A stretch of DNA of 36,924 bases from Rhodocyclaceae bacterium (lineage in GTDB: Bacteria > Pseudomonadota > Gammaproteobacteria > Burkholderiales > Rhodocyclaceae): NCBI GenBank assembly GCA_020445805.1, contig JAGRFX010000016.1, positions 1 through 36,924 on the forward strand, written 5' to 3'. Positions 9,661 through 17,953 of the stretch are shown here, piece after piece (position 1 is the first letter of the stretch; every line of letters begins with the position of its first letter). Under the pieces are notes generated by a model that did not search any database, was not told the origin of the DNA, and worked only from the letters and a program-made list of their open reading frames with translations. The translations under genes were made by a program, and so were the position numbers.

Positions 9661-9681
9661 GGCCGGGGCTTTGCCCCGGCC
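9661..9681 (+). terminator. Hairpin terminator after the small exported protein
   Basis: GGCCGGGGC and GCCCCGGCC pair around a TTT loop, 22 bases after the stop at 9639. The following bases, TTCGTCGTTTA, are only moderately T-rich. It lies between convergent genes and may act on both strands. Confidence 0.6.
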
Positions 9682-9689
9682 TTCGTCGT

Positions 9690-10721
9690 TTACCGGGGTC
9701 CCTTCGCCGGATCCGCTGGCGTCCAGGGCAGGACCTGCTGCTCGATGGCGCCGAAGATGCTGTGTCCGGCGTCGTCGAGCATCTCGATCCTGAGCCGGTC
9801 GCCCGGCTTCAGGTAGTCGGTTGTGGCGCTGCCCTGCGCGAGTTGTTCCAGCAGGCGCCGCTCCAGCAGGCAGCAGCATCCCGCGCCGACCGTTCCGTCG
9901 CTGCCGTCCGCCTCCTGCGCCATCGAGATCGTTCCCGAGCCGATGATCGAGCCGGCGCCGAGGCGCCGCGTCCGGGCGGCGTGGGCGATCAGCGCGCCGA
10001 AGGAAAAATGCATGGGCTCGCCGGCCGGCACCCGCGCGACGGGCAGGCCGTTCAGGTCGACCCGCATCACCCGGTGCACGCGACCGTCCCGCCAGGCGCT
10101 GCCCAGTTCGTCCGGCGTGACCGCGACCGGCGAGAAGCTGCTCGAGGGCTTGGACTGGACGAATCCGAAGCCTCGCGCCAGCTCGCCCGGCACCAGGTGC
10201 CTGAGCGACACGTCGTTGGCCAGCATCAGCAGGCGCACGGCTTCGACCGCGGCTCCCGGATCCGTGCCGGCCGCCACGTCGCCGGTGATCACCGCCAGCT
10301 CTGCTTCGAAGTCGAGACCCCAGTGTGGATCGGCCGACAGGGGGCTGGAGGCCGGCGCCAGGTCGTCGGAGCCGCCCTGGTACATCAGGGGCGTGCGGGT
10401 CAGGTCGTCGGGCAGTGCCGCGCCCCGCGCGCGGCGCGCCAGGCGGACATGATTGAGGTAGGCCGAACCGTCGAGCCACTGGTAGGCCCTCGGCAGCGGC
10501 GCAAGGCAGGCGCGCGGATCGAAGGGCTCCGCGTGCCGGGCATGGGCGGCTTCCAGTGACAGGGCCACCTCGCACAGGCCGGGCGCCAGTCGGTTCCAGT
10601 CGTCGAGCGCGGCCTGCAGGGTCGCAGCGATGCCCGGAACCGGCTGGCAGCGGGTCAGGTCGCGGCTGACGACGACCAGGGTGCCGTCGCGGCCGCCGCG
10701 TCGCAGGCTGGCCAGTTTCAT
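9690..10721 (-). CDS. Fumarylacetoacetate hydrolase (FAH) family protein
   Basis: 343-residue cytoplasmic enzyme of the FAH superfamily (metal-dependent C-C hydrolases, decarboxylases and isomerases acting on acylpyruvate-like acids). I start at ATG 10721 (MKLASLRRGGRDGTLVVV), the family's usual beginning; the frame extends further upstream without support. The FAH domain carries the metal-binding acidic stretch DFEAELAVITGDV, LANDVSLRHLVPGE, FSFGALIAHAAR and GSIIGSGTISM, followed by YLKPGDRLRIEMLDDAGHSIFG. This resembles the roughly 335-residue form common in Betaproteobacteria, often linked to aromatic or tyrosine breakdown. No other catabolic gene is adjacent, so the substrate is open. It is divergent from the hemerythrin-like gene. 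Confidence 0.9.
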   Translation of the reverse strand: MKLASLRRGGRDGTLVVVSRDLTRCQPVPGIAATLQAALDDWNRLAPGLCEVALSLEAAHARHAEPFDPRACLAPLPRAYQWLDGSAYLNHVRLARRARGAALPDDLTRTPLMYQGGSDDLAPASSPLSADPHWGLDFEAELAVITGDVAAGTDPGAAVEAVRLLMLANDVSLRHLVPGELARGFGFVQSKPSSSFSPVAVTPDELGSAWRDGRVHRVMRVDLNGLPVARVPAGEPMHFSFGALIAHAARTRRLGAGSIIGSGTISMAQEADGSDGTVGAGCCCLLERRLLEQLAQGSATTDYLKPGDRLRIEMLDDAGHSIFGAIEQQVLPWTPADPAKGPR

Positions 10722-10735
10722 GCGGTCCGGGGCTC

Positions 10736-10754
10736 CGATGGCGGGCGCCCATCG
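10736..10754. repeat. Inverted repeat CGATGG-N7-CCATCG upstream of FAH gene
   Basis: Six-base arms at 10736-10741 and 10749-10754, starting 15 bases before the FAH gene ATG. It could be a repressor site or a leader hairpin. In GC-rich DNA such short repeats also arise by chance. Confidence 0.3.
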
Positions 10755-10971
10755 TCGCATCGGCCGGGTCGGGGGGCAAGGCGGGCGAAGGCAGGGGCCG
10801 GCGTCGCGGCGAAAATCTGTGCGCAACCTTCACACCGGTCAACGCGCCGGGCACAGGGTTTGGATAAGCTGGCAGCCGTTTCCAACTTGCCATGAGCCCA
10901 CCGTGGTTGCTGCCCTGTTCGCTGCCCCTTCGCGCCCGGTGGCGCGCCAGACCGAGCCCGAGTATGGACCG

Positions 10972-11400
10972 GTGTCCGACCTCGAGACGATGCTCGCCGA
11001 CGCGTCGCGGCAGTTGCTGGCCTTCGCGGCAAAGCTCCTGGTGCTGGGCAGCGGGCGCTCGCCGGGTCCGTCGTCGCACCTGAGTCAGGAGCTGCTGGAT
11101 CTGCTGGCCGAGCTCGTCGCATTCTGTGACCGCCATTTCCAGCGCGAGGAGCAGGTCCTCCGCGAGGCCGGCCTGCGCGCCTTCGATCGCATCTGGCAGG
11201 CCCACACGAGCGCCCACGCGGAACTCATGCGTGGCTTCTCCGCGGCCGCCGGCGGGGTGGACGCGGTTCCGCCGACGGAGCTGGCGGAGCGTGTCGTGGG
11301 GCTGATCGAGGCATTCTGGTCGGAACATCATGTGGAGCACGACCGCCTGGCCTGCGACGTGCTCCGCCGTCGCCTGGCGCCGGCAGCGCGCTTCGCCTGA
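10972..11400 (+). CDS. Hemerythrin-like domain protein lacking the first iron-ligand His
   Basis: About 142 residues. Start uncertain: GTG 10972, GTG 10903 and ATG 10990 are all in frame and none has a strong ribosome site. The frame shows the later hemerythrin ligand motifs: CDRHFQREEQVL (HF-x2-EE), WQAHTSAHAEL (H-x3-H) and EHHVEHDRL (H-x4-D). At the first ligand position, where bacteriohemerythrins have D-x-QHRQL, this protein reads ADASRQLLAF, so Ser seems to replace His. Full bacteriohemerythrins bind O2 at a di-iron site; this one may bind iron incompletely or serve another role. The window's other hemerythrin (34307-34753) keeps all ligands. The gene precedes the HTH-receiver regulator by 113 bases. 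Confidence 0.75.
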   Translation: MSDLETMLADASRQLLAFAAKLLVLGSGRSPGPSSHLSQELLDLLAELVAFCDRHFQREEQVLREAGLRAFDRIWQAHTSAHAELMRGFSAAAGGVDAVPPTELAERVVGLIEAFWSEHHVEHDRLACDVLRRRLAPAARFA

Positions 11401-11455
11401 GGCACGCGGGATCGCCCGTACCCGCCAGAGACAGCGATCGATTCGTTACGGGACT

Positions 11456-11483
11456 TTGACCTCCCGCGCTGGGGGTGTAATCT
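11456..11483 (+). promoter_or_regulatory. Sigma-70 promoter of the HTH-receiver gene
   Basis: -35 TTGACC (11456-11461), a 16-base spacer, then -10 TAATCT (11478-11483) preceded by TG as in extended -10 promoters. The ATG at 11514 follows 31 bases later, giving a very short leader. Confidence 0.65.
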
Positions 11484-11513
11484 CCTGATTTGTCAGTTTC
11501 GACGATTTTGTCA

Positions 11514-12128
11514 ATGGCACGCCCTTCAGAACTCTCCGCCTACTGCAGCACGACCGCCGCCGCGAAGCGCCTTGGCCTGTCGCCCGGGACCGTGCAGCAG
11601 ATGGTCGAGAACGGCACGCTCGAGGCTTGGAAGACGGCGGGCGGCCATCGCCGGATCCTGACCGCGTCGGTCGAGGCCTTCCTGGCCCGCTCGGGCGGCG
11701 CGGTGGCGCCCCAGACCGAACCCCATGAGCGCCTGAGGGTTCTGGTCGCGGAAGACGACGCGATCATGTGCAAGCTCTATGCCCATCATTTCGAGGACTG
11801 GGAGCTGCCGATCGACCTGACCATCGTCGTGAACGGTGTCGACGCCCTGCTCGAACTGGGGCGCAATCCTCCGGACATGCTGATCACCGACCTGATGATG
11901 CCGATGATCGACGGTTTCGAGATGCTGCGCCGGGTCGCAGACAACCCCCTCCTCGCCGAGACCGACATCCTCGTGGTCACGGGCATGTCGGATGACGAGA
12001 TCGAGTCGCGGGGCGGCCTGCCCATGGACGTGACGCGTTACGGCAAGCCGGTCCCGTTCTCCGAGCTGCGCGGCTATACCCAGGCCAAGGTGGTGGCGCT
12101 GCGGCGCCTTCAGCGCAAGCGGCGCTGA
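11514..12128 (+). CDS. Response regulator with N-terminal excisionase/MerR-type HTH and C-terminal receiver
   Basis: 204-residue regulator with inverted domain order. Residues 1-65 are a winged-helix of the excisionase/MerR type (TTAAAKRLGLSPGTVQQMVE, then LEAWKTAGGHRRI). Residues 75-200 are a receiver with acidic pair VAEDDAI, phospho-Asp in LITDLMMPMIDG, Thr in VVTGMSD and Lys in RYGKPVPF, so it should be phosphorylatable. The usual order is receiver first. I start at ATG 11514; a TTG at 11490 is less likely. It has its own sigma-70 promoter and converges on the five-gene sensory operon with only 28 bases between stops, so it is a good candidate for that kinase's DNA-binding output. Confidence 0.9.
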   Translation: MARPSELSAYCSTTAAAKRLGLSPGTVQQMVENGTLEAWKTAGGHRRILTASVEAFLARSGGAVAPQTEPHERLRVLVAEDDAIMCKLYAHHFEDWELPIDLTIVVNGVDALLELGRNPPDMLITDLMMPMIDGFEMLRRVADNPLLAETDILVVTGMSDDEIESRGGLPMDVTRYGKPVPFSELRGYTQAKVVALRRLQRKRR

Positions 12129-12156
12129 CCGGGCCGCGGCGCAACGGACGGCCGCA

Positions 12157-13017
12157 TCAGAACACGGTCCACCAGTCCCCTTCCCAGCTTTTCCCGCTCG
12201 AGCCGAGCTTCTGGTCGGTGACGAAGTCGCGCGCGGCCGACAGGCGTGCCGCGTTGTCCAGGAAGATGGAAACGATGGCCGGGTCGAAGCGCCTGCCGCG
12301 AGCGCGCCAGATCTCGTCCAGCACCTCGTCGTCCGAGCGCGTGGCCACGCTGCCGCGCGCCATCGTCCGCTCGTCGAAATAGTCCACGATGGCCACGATG
12401 CGGGCCGCCAGGGGAATCGCTTCGCCGAGGAGCGCGGCCGGGTAGCCGCTGCCATCCCAGTGCTCGTGGTGACACAGGGCGATCTCTGAAGCCATGTTGA
12501 GGACCGGTATGTCGCTGCCCCCGAGGATGCGCGCGCCGATCTCCGTGTGCCCCTGGAGCAGCCGCACTTCCAGTTCGCCCGGTGGCGATTCGCCGCGCAG
12601 GACGTCCTGGGGTACCGCGATCTTCCCCACATCGAGCATCGGTGCCGCGTGCAGCAGCATGTCGCACCAGCTGCGCGGGCGTCCCATTTCCCGCGCCAGG
12701 ATCGCGGACAGGGCGCCGATCCGGATGATGCGCACGCCGCTGTCGCCCTCCTTGTACTCGGCGGCGTGGGCCAGCCGGAACAGGGTCTCGTGGTGGGCTC
12801 GGGTCAGCGCCCGGAAGGCGGCATCGCGCTCGCAGCGGACGCGGTGGAAGTCGTCCACCAGCCGGTACATCTGGTTGAAGGCCGCCTCGCGCTGGACCCG
12901 CTCCTGTTGGAGCTTCTCCTGGGGCAGCGCCAGCACCTCGACGTCGGCCACCGGCACGTCGGCGTCCGAGAGAAAGATTTCGGTCGCGGTGCCGAAGTGG
13001 GGTGCGGGTTGGTTCAT
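12157..13017 (-). CDS. HD-GYP-type protein with degenerate HD motif
   Basis: 286 residues, last gene of the five-gene sensory operon; its ATG overlaps the kinase stop (ATGA at 13017-13014). Residues 30-75 look like a coiled coil (EKLQQERVQREAAFNQMY). The HD-GYP fold follows, with HHEHWDGSGYP, GHTEIGARIL and ARIVAIVDYFDERT intact. The HD dyad reads AAPMLDVGKI, so Leu128 replaces the ligand His. The earlier conserved His (family pattern E-T-G-x-H-x2-R) reads DSGVRIIR. Intact HD-GYP proteins hydrolyse cyclic di-GMP. With at least one metal ligand lost, this one is probably catalytically weak or inactive and may sense or scaffold instead; that is inference. Confidence 0.88.
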   Translation of the reverse strand: MNQPAPHFGTATEIFLSDADVPVADVEVLALPQEKLQQERVQREAAFNQMYRLVDDFHRVRCERDAAFRALTRAHHETLFRLAHAAEYKEGDSGVRIIRIGALSAILAREMGRPRSWCDMLLHAAPMLDVGKIAVPQDVLRGESPPGELEVRLLQGHTEIGARILGGSDIPVLNMASEIALCHHEHWDGSGYPAALLGEAIPLAARIVAIVDYFDERTMARGSVATRSDDEVLDEIWRARGRRFDPAIVSIFLDNAARLSAARDFVTDQKLGSSGKSWEGDWWTVF

Positions 13018-16000
13018 CCGAGTGCCTCCTCTTGTTCCGCCGCTACGGTGGCGGGCCCGTCCGACGCCACGGGCAGCCACAGCGTGATCCGGGTGCCCTT
13101 GCCCTGTTCGGACTGCAATGCGACCTGACCGCCATGCAGCTCGACGATCTCCTTGACCAGCGACAGACCCAGGCCTGTTCCCGGGATGTTCCCCGAGGTG
13201 TCGGCTCGGAAGAAGCGCTCGAAGGCGCGTGCGGTCTGCTCGGGTGTCATGCCGATGCCCTGGTCCTGGACCTCGAGGCCGACGCGGCGGTTGGCACCGT
13301 CGCCCTCGAGCAGAACCTGCAGGCGGATCTCGCCCCCCGCCGGTGAATACTTGTAGGCGTTGGACAGGATGTTGGTGAGCGCCTGCTGGATCTTGGCCGG
13401 GTCCACATCCACCTGGGGCATCTGTGTCGGCAGGTTCACGCTCACCTCGCGCCGGTCGCCCGGCATCATCAGCGCCTTCAGGGTCTCGCCGACGATGGTC
13501 TCCAGGCCGACGCGAGCGATCTTGAAGTCCTTGCCCGCCCGCGCCTCGATACGGGCCAGGTCGAGCAGCTCGTTGAGGAGGTTGGTCAGCCGGCTGGACT
13601 GCCGGTTGATGGTCTCCAGCAGGTCGCGGGTCCGGTTCTCGTCGTACTTGCGGTTCAGCAGCAGCTCGGAGAAGCCCATGATGCTGGCCATCGGCGTGCG
13701 CAGTTCGTGGGCGGCCGTGGACAGGAACTCGCTCTTCATCCGGTCCACCTCGGTTTCGCGGGTGATGTCGCGGAAGTACACCACCCGGCTGGCGGCATCC
13801 GAGCCGGCCTGACGGATGCTCCGCGAGAGCACCCGGTGGGTCGGCTGCAGCAGGGTCAGCTGGTTGCGGCTGTGGCCGCGGGCGCAGGTTTCGCTGGCCT
13901 CGCAGTTGTCACAGTCGCTCATGCACTCGGACAGGGCCGGATAGGCCTGGGCCGGATCACAGCGTTCGCGCAGGCAGGCGTCGAAGTCATCGATGCTCAT
14001 GCCTTCCAGGTCGCCGACGTTGAGACCGACCATGCGCTCGAAGGCCGGGTTTGCAAAGGCCAGCCGGCCTTTGCCGTCGAAGGACACGAAACCGTCGGGG
14101 CTGAGGGTGAAGATCGTGTCGAGCCGGACGAACCACTCGAACATGCGGGCTTCGGAGTCCCGCTTGTCGGTGACGTCGTTCTGTACGCCCACGTAGTGGG
14201 TCACGCGGCCGGTCTGCGGATCGCGCACCGGCGCCATCGACAGCTCGTTCCAGAACATCGAGCCGTCCTTGCGGAAGTTGCGCAGCACCACATGGCATTC
14301 CTCGTCGGCGGCAATCGCGTCGCGCAGGGTATCGAGTTCGGGCTGGGAGGCCTCGTCGCCCTGCAGGAAGCGGCAGTTGCTGCCCAGGACCTCCGAGACC
14401 GCGTAGCCGGTGATGCGCGTGAAGGCGTCATTGGCGTACACGATGGGCTGGCCGGGCTGGGTCATGTCCGAGATCACGATCCCGTTCGAGCTGGCCTGCA
14501 GGGCCCGGTCGCGGATGCGCAGCTCCTCCTCGGCCTGGTAGCGCTCGGTGATGTCCGACAGCGAACCGTTGATGCCGTTGATCTGCCCGCCGTCGTCGAA
14601 GGAGGCGCGCGCATACATGCGGATCCAGCGGAAACCCTCGTCGGCGGTGCGGAAGCGCAGCTCGCAGGTGCAGGCATCGAGCGAGCCATCGAGCAGGCCG
14701 GCCATCTTGAGCCGCACCGGCTCGGCGTCGTCGTCGAACAGGAAGCTCTCCATCGAACGCCCGAGGGAGGCGGCCGCAGTGAGGCCGGTTATCTCCTGCC
14801 AGGCCGCATTCAGGAAGGTCAGCCGGGTGTCCGGGTCGGCCTGGAAGATCACGTCCTTCACGCTCTCGACCACCGACTGGTAGCGACGCTCGGACTGGAT
14901 CCGCTCGGAGATGTCATTGAGCACGCCGATCATGTGGGTGACGGCCTGTCCGCTGGCATCGCGCACGGGCGAGATCGACAGTTCGCACCAGCGTCGCTCG
15001 CCGTCCCGGCAGCGCAGCCGGAGCGTGACGGCACACTCGTCGCGACGCCGTACGGCCTCCCGCAGGCTGGCGACCGCCTCGGCATCGCGCCGGTCGGCGT
15101 GCAGGAAGCGCCAGTCCCGCCCGATCGTCTCTGCGGTGGAGTAGCCGGTCAGGGCGGCAAAGGCGGGGTTGGTGTATTCGACGCGCTCCTCGACGCCGTC
15201 GCCCACCGCCAGGATCAGGATGCCGCTGCGGCTCGATTCGAGGGCGCGGTCCTTCAGACGGAGGGTCCGCTCGGCCGCCTCGCGGGCATGCTCGGCCTCG
15301 ATGTGTTCCGTGATGTCGCTGATGATGCCGTCGATGTGGGCCGGCTCGCCCAGGTCGTTGTAGACCAGGTAGATGCGTTCGAAGAGCCAGCGCTGCTGGT
15401 TGTCCGGCCGGCGTATCCGGTAGCGCAGCTCCGTGAAGCCCTCTTCCAGCAGGCTCTTGAACGAGTAGGCCACCGCCTCCTGGTCCTCCTCGACCACCAG
15501 CGAGCGCAGCCAGGCGAAGTCCACTCGCGGGTCGAGGGAGCGGGTGCCAGTAATGCGATAGACACTCGGGCTGATATAGAGCGTCTGGCGCAGATCGGGG
15601 CTGACCGAGTAGAGCACGTCCTGGATCGACTCGAGGATGCCGGCGAGGCGGGCCTGGGTTTCGGCGAGCGCTTCGGTGCGACGCTCCACCTCCCGCTCGA
15701 GGCCATCCTGGGCGCCCCGGACCGCATCCAGCATTCGGTTGAAGGCCATGCCGACGGCACCGATCTCGTCGGGTCCCTGCTCGACCGCGGCATTTCCGGC
15801 GGCAACGCCCTCGTCCGCGATCCGCCGGGCCGTGTTAGCAAGCGAGCGCAGCGGGCCGGTCAGCCGGCGGGCCGTGCGCACGGCCAGGCTGCGGGTGGCG
15901 ACGAGGGCGGCCAGCGCGATCAGCAGATAGGCAATCGAGACCCCGATCAGCGGTGCGTGGGCCTCGAGCCAGTCGATTTCCGCGCGAACGTAGAGGGGCG

Positions 16001-16730
16001 GAATGGCCTGCCCCTGTCCCGTGGTGATCGGCAGCGAGACGCCGACCCCGGCGCGCTCCGCATCCGCGCCGAGTGACAGCAGGGTCGTGCCCAGGCCGTC
16101 GACGAGGCGAAGCTGGTAGTCGTCCGCGATCGATGCGAAGGCGCTGCGGAACATGCCGTCCAGGTCCAGTTCAACCAGCACGGCGCCCTCGGAGGTGCCG
16201 GTGGGGGCATAGAACAGGGGATAGGCGAGCAGCAGGTGGATGTGATCCGGCCCCTGGAGCAGGACGGCCCGGCTGGCGCCCTTGTCGGCCACACTGGCGG
16301 CGAGCTCGTGGTTGTCGCCGGCCAGGCTGGGCTCGCCACTGCGCACCAGCACCTTGCCCTGGAAGTCCGCGATGTCGACCGACCAGATGCCCGGCAGGCT
16401 CTCCCGGAACTCGCGCACGAAGGGTCCGAGATAGGCCTGGCGACCGGCCGAGTCGGCAATGGCCGTGCGTACCAGTGTGCGGTTGGCGAGATCCCGGCTA
16501 GCCTGGACCAGGTTCTCGAGCTGGAAGTTGAGGCGGGCGGTGGTGGTGCCGGCCTGGGCCTCGATGCGGGCCAGCACCCGATCGTTCAGCAGGGTGCTGA
16601 TGACCGCGTAGGTCAGCACGGCCAGGGTCAGCACGGCGGCGCCGGCCAGGGAGGTGGCGGCGACCGAGAAGCGGTTGGCGAGGCTGCTCTCTACCCAGGT
16701 CCGATAGCGGGAAGTGACACGCGCGAGCAT
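13014..16730 (-). CDS. Transmembrane multi-PAS/LOV sensor histidine kinase
   Basis: 1238 residues, starting two bases after the binding-protein stop. Order: TM1 about 21-46; periplasmic sensor about 47-255; TM2 about 258-280; HAMP about 285-345; PAS1 about 365-480; PAS2 about 496-610; PAS3 about 620-735; PAS4 about 742-856; PAS5 about 870-990; HisKA with His1008 ([15 protein letters not shown]); ATPase domain with [17 protein letters not shown] and [12 protein letters not shown]4 is a full LOV domain: GSNCRFLQ with photoactive Cys786, [16 protein letters not shown] and GVQ are all present. PAS2 aligns as LOV-like but has Trp540 for that Cys and Leu for the Gln. PAS5 contains six cysteines (919, 924, 936, 940, 943, 949). 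Likely inputs are a periplasmic ligand, blue light and perhaps redox; likely targets are the receivers nearby. Confidence 0.93.
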   Translation of the reverse strand: MLARVTSRYRTWVESSLANRFSVAATSLAGAAVLTLAVLTYAVISTLLNDRVLARIEAQAGTTTARLNFQLENLVQASRDLANRTLVRTAIADSAGRQAYLGPFVREFRESLPGIWSVDIADFQGKVLVRSGEPSLAGDNHELAASVADKGASRAVLLQGPDHIHLLLAYPLFYAPTGTSEGAVLVELDLDGMFRSAFASIADDYQLRLVDGLGTTLLSLGADAERAGVGVSLPITTGQGQAIPPLYVRAEIDWLEAHAPLIGVSIAYLLIALAALVATRSLAVRTARRLTGPLRSLANTARRIADEGVAAGNAAVEQGPDEIGAVGMAFNRMLDAVRGAQDGLEREVERRTEALAETQARLAGILESIQDVLYSVSPDLRQTLYISPSVYRITGTRSLDPRVDFAWLRSLVVEEDQEAVAYSFKSLLEEGFTELRYRIRRPDNQQRWLFERIYLVYNDLGEPAHIDGIISDITEHIEAEHAREAAERTLRLKDRALESSRSGILILAVGDGVEERVEYTNPAFAALTGYSTAETIGRDWRFLHADRRDAEAVASLREAVRRRDECAVTLRLRCRDGERRWCELSISPVRDASGQAVTHMIGVLNDISERIQSERRYQSVVESVKDVIFQADPDTRLTFLNAAWQEITGLTAAASLGRSMESFLFDDDAEPVRLKMAGLLDGSLDACTCELRFRTADEGFRWIRMYARASFDDGGQINGINGSLSDITERYQAEEELRIRDRALQASSNGIVISDMTQPGQPIVYANDAFTRITGYAVSEVLGSNCRFLQGDEASQPELDTLRDAIAADEECHVVLRNFRKDGSMFWNELSMAPVRDPQTGRVTHYVGVQNDVTDKRDSEARMFEWFVRLDTIFTLSPDGFVSFDGKGRLAFANPAFERMVGLNVGDLEGMSIDDFDACLRERCDPAQAYPALSECMSDCDNCEASETCARGHSRNQLTLLQPTHRVLSRSIRQAGSDAASRVVYFRDITRETEVDRMKSEFLSTAAHELRTPMASIMGFSELLLNRKYDENRTRDLLETINRQSSRLTNLLNELLDLARIEARAGKDFKIARVGLETIVGETLKALMMPGDRREVSVNLPTQMPQVDVDPAKIQQALTNILSNAYKYSPAGGEIRLQVLLEGDGANRRVGLEVQDQGIGMTPEQTARAFERFFRADTSGNIPGTGLGLSLVKEIVELHGGQVALQSEQGKGTRITLWLPVASDGPATVAAEQEEALG

Positions 16731-16732
16731 GA

Positions 16733-17944
16733 TCAACCCTCCGAAGTCACCGGCAGGAGCCGGCCCCTGCGATCGATGCGTGTCAGGAACAGGTCGTGCG
16801 GCTCCAGTGCCTCGTGGCGCGTGGCGGTATAGGCCGGTGCGTAGCGCCGGACCACGCCTTCGTGGGGGGGTAGCGTCTCGAGGGCCGACCGGATGGCGCC
16901 CCGGTCGGTGCTGCCGGCCTGCGCGATGGCCAGCGCCAGCAGTCGAACCAGATCGTAGGCGTGGGCAATCCCCAGGGCCGACGGGATCTCCAGGGGATCG
17001 GTGAGGCCGAAGGCCTGGGCGCTGCGCTCTGCCAGTCGGCGCGCCTCCGCGTTGCGCAGACGCGCGAAGCTGAAGGTCTGCACGACCTTGAAGTCGATGG
17101 CCTGCAGCGCCGGACCGCAGAGTTCCGCGAACTTGCCGCCGGCGACGCCCCAATGGCTCACCACCGGCAGCTGTCGGGATTCGGGCAGGCTGGCGATGTT
17201 CCGCACCAGCACGGCGCCTTCGGGCTCGTTGGCCACCAGGACCAGGCCCTTCGCGCCCTTGTCGAGGAGCGGCAGGTAGCGGTCCATCAGATCGGTCTCG
17301 CCACCCCAGTTGTACCATTCGATGGAGCGCAGCGCGAGGTCAGGGCGGGACTCGACGAAGGCCCGGGCCGCGGCCTCATTGCTGCGTCCCCAGCCACTAT
17401 TGGGGACGAGCAGGCCGATGTCCCGGATGCCGCGCCGGGCCAGATCCTCGATCAGGACCTGAATGGCCCAGCTGTCGCGCAATCCGAGGCGGAAGGCGTA
17501 GTTGGGCTGGTAGCCGTTGTCGATGATCCCGTCGGCTGCGGCCCAGGGGTCCAGCAGGGGCAGGCCGAGCTCGTGGATTGCCGGCAGCGATTCGAGCGCC
17601 ACCGGGCTGAACTTGCCGCACAGGTAGGCGACCAGCTCCGGCGTCGCGCCGAAGGCCCGCACGTTCTCGACGCCGCGAGCCGGAAGGCTCCGGTTGTCCA
17701 GGGCCATGAGCTGGAGCGGGCGCCCGCCGAGCAGCCCGCCATCCCGGTTGATGTCGGCCATCGCGAGCTCGATGCCCAGGCGGATGGCGTCGTCGGAGGT
17801 GCTGGTCCGGTCGCGAAACTCGGCGTCGAGCCCGATCAGGATCGGTCGCGCTCCGGCGGCCTGGGCAAGGGGGGGAACCATTGCCAGTCCGGCCAGCGCA
17901 GCGCTTCCGGTCAGCCAGCGGCGGCGTTGAGAATCGATCGCCAT
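16733..17944 (-). CDS. LivJ-type (Peripla_BP_6) periplasmic ligand-binding protein, Tat-like signal
   Basis: 403 residues of the branched-chain-amino-acid-type periplasmic binding family. The N-terminus (SQRRRWLTGSAALAGLAMV, cleavage after AQA) has a twin-arginine motif. The body has the usual LivJ/AmiC features: PILIGLDAEF, RLGIELAMADINRDGGLLGG, GLPLLDPWAAADGI, IGLLVPNSGWGRSNE and HAYDLVRLLALAIAQAG. No ABC permease or ATPase gene is nearby. Instead the gene is packed between a receiver (9 bases) and the multi-PAS kinase (2 bases). By analogy with TorT/TorS and LuxP/LuxQ, it probably presents a ligand to the kinase's periplasmic domain rather than feeding a transporter. The ligand is unknown. 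Confidence 0.9.
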   Translation of the reverse strand: MAIDSQRRRWLTGSAALAGLAMVPPLAQAAGARPILIGLDAEFRDRTSTSDDAIRLGIELAMADINRDGGLLGGRPLQLMALDNRSLPARGVENVRAFGATPELVAYLCGKFSPVALESLPAIHELGLPLLDPWAAADGIIDNGYQPNYAFRLGLRDSWAIQVLIEDLARRGIRDIGLLVPNSGWGRSNEAAARAFVESRPDLALRSIEWYNWGGETDLMDRYLPLLDKGAKGLVLVANEPEGAVLVRNIASLPESRQLPVVSHWGVAGGKFAELCGPALQAIDFKVVQTFSFARLRNAEARRLAERSAQAFGLTDPLEIPSALGIAHAYDLVRLLALAIAQAGSTDRGAIRSALETLPPHEGVVRRYAPAYTATRHEALEPHDLFLTRIDRRGRLLPVTSEG

Positions 17945-17953
17945 GATCGAAGC

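Noticed and set aside
9226-11340. 704-codon minus-strand frame
   Set aside because: Passes out of frame through the FAH gene and opposite the hemerythrin-like gene; no domain.
13707-16076. 789-codon plus-strand frame
   Set aside because: Antisense of the multi-PAS kinase, whose domains are unambiguous.
16731-17318. N-terminal extension of the kinase frame beyond ATG 16730
   Set aside because: The extra 196 codons overlap the binding-protein gene out of frame and are Arg/Pro-rich without homology.
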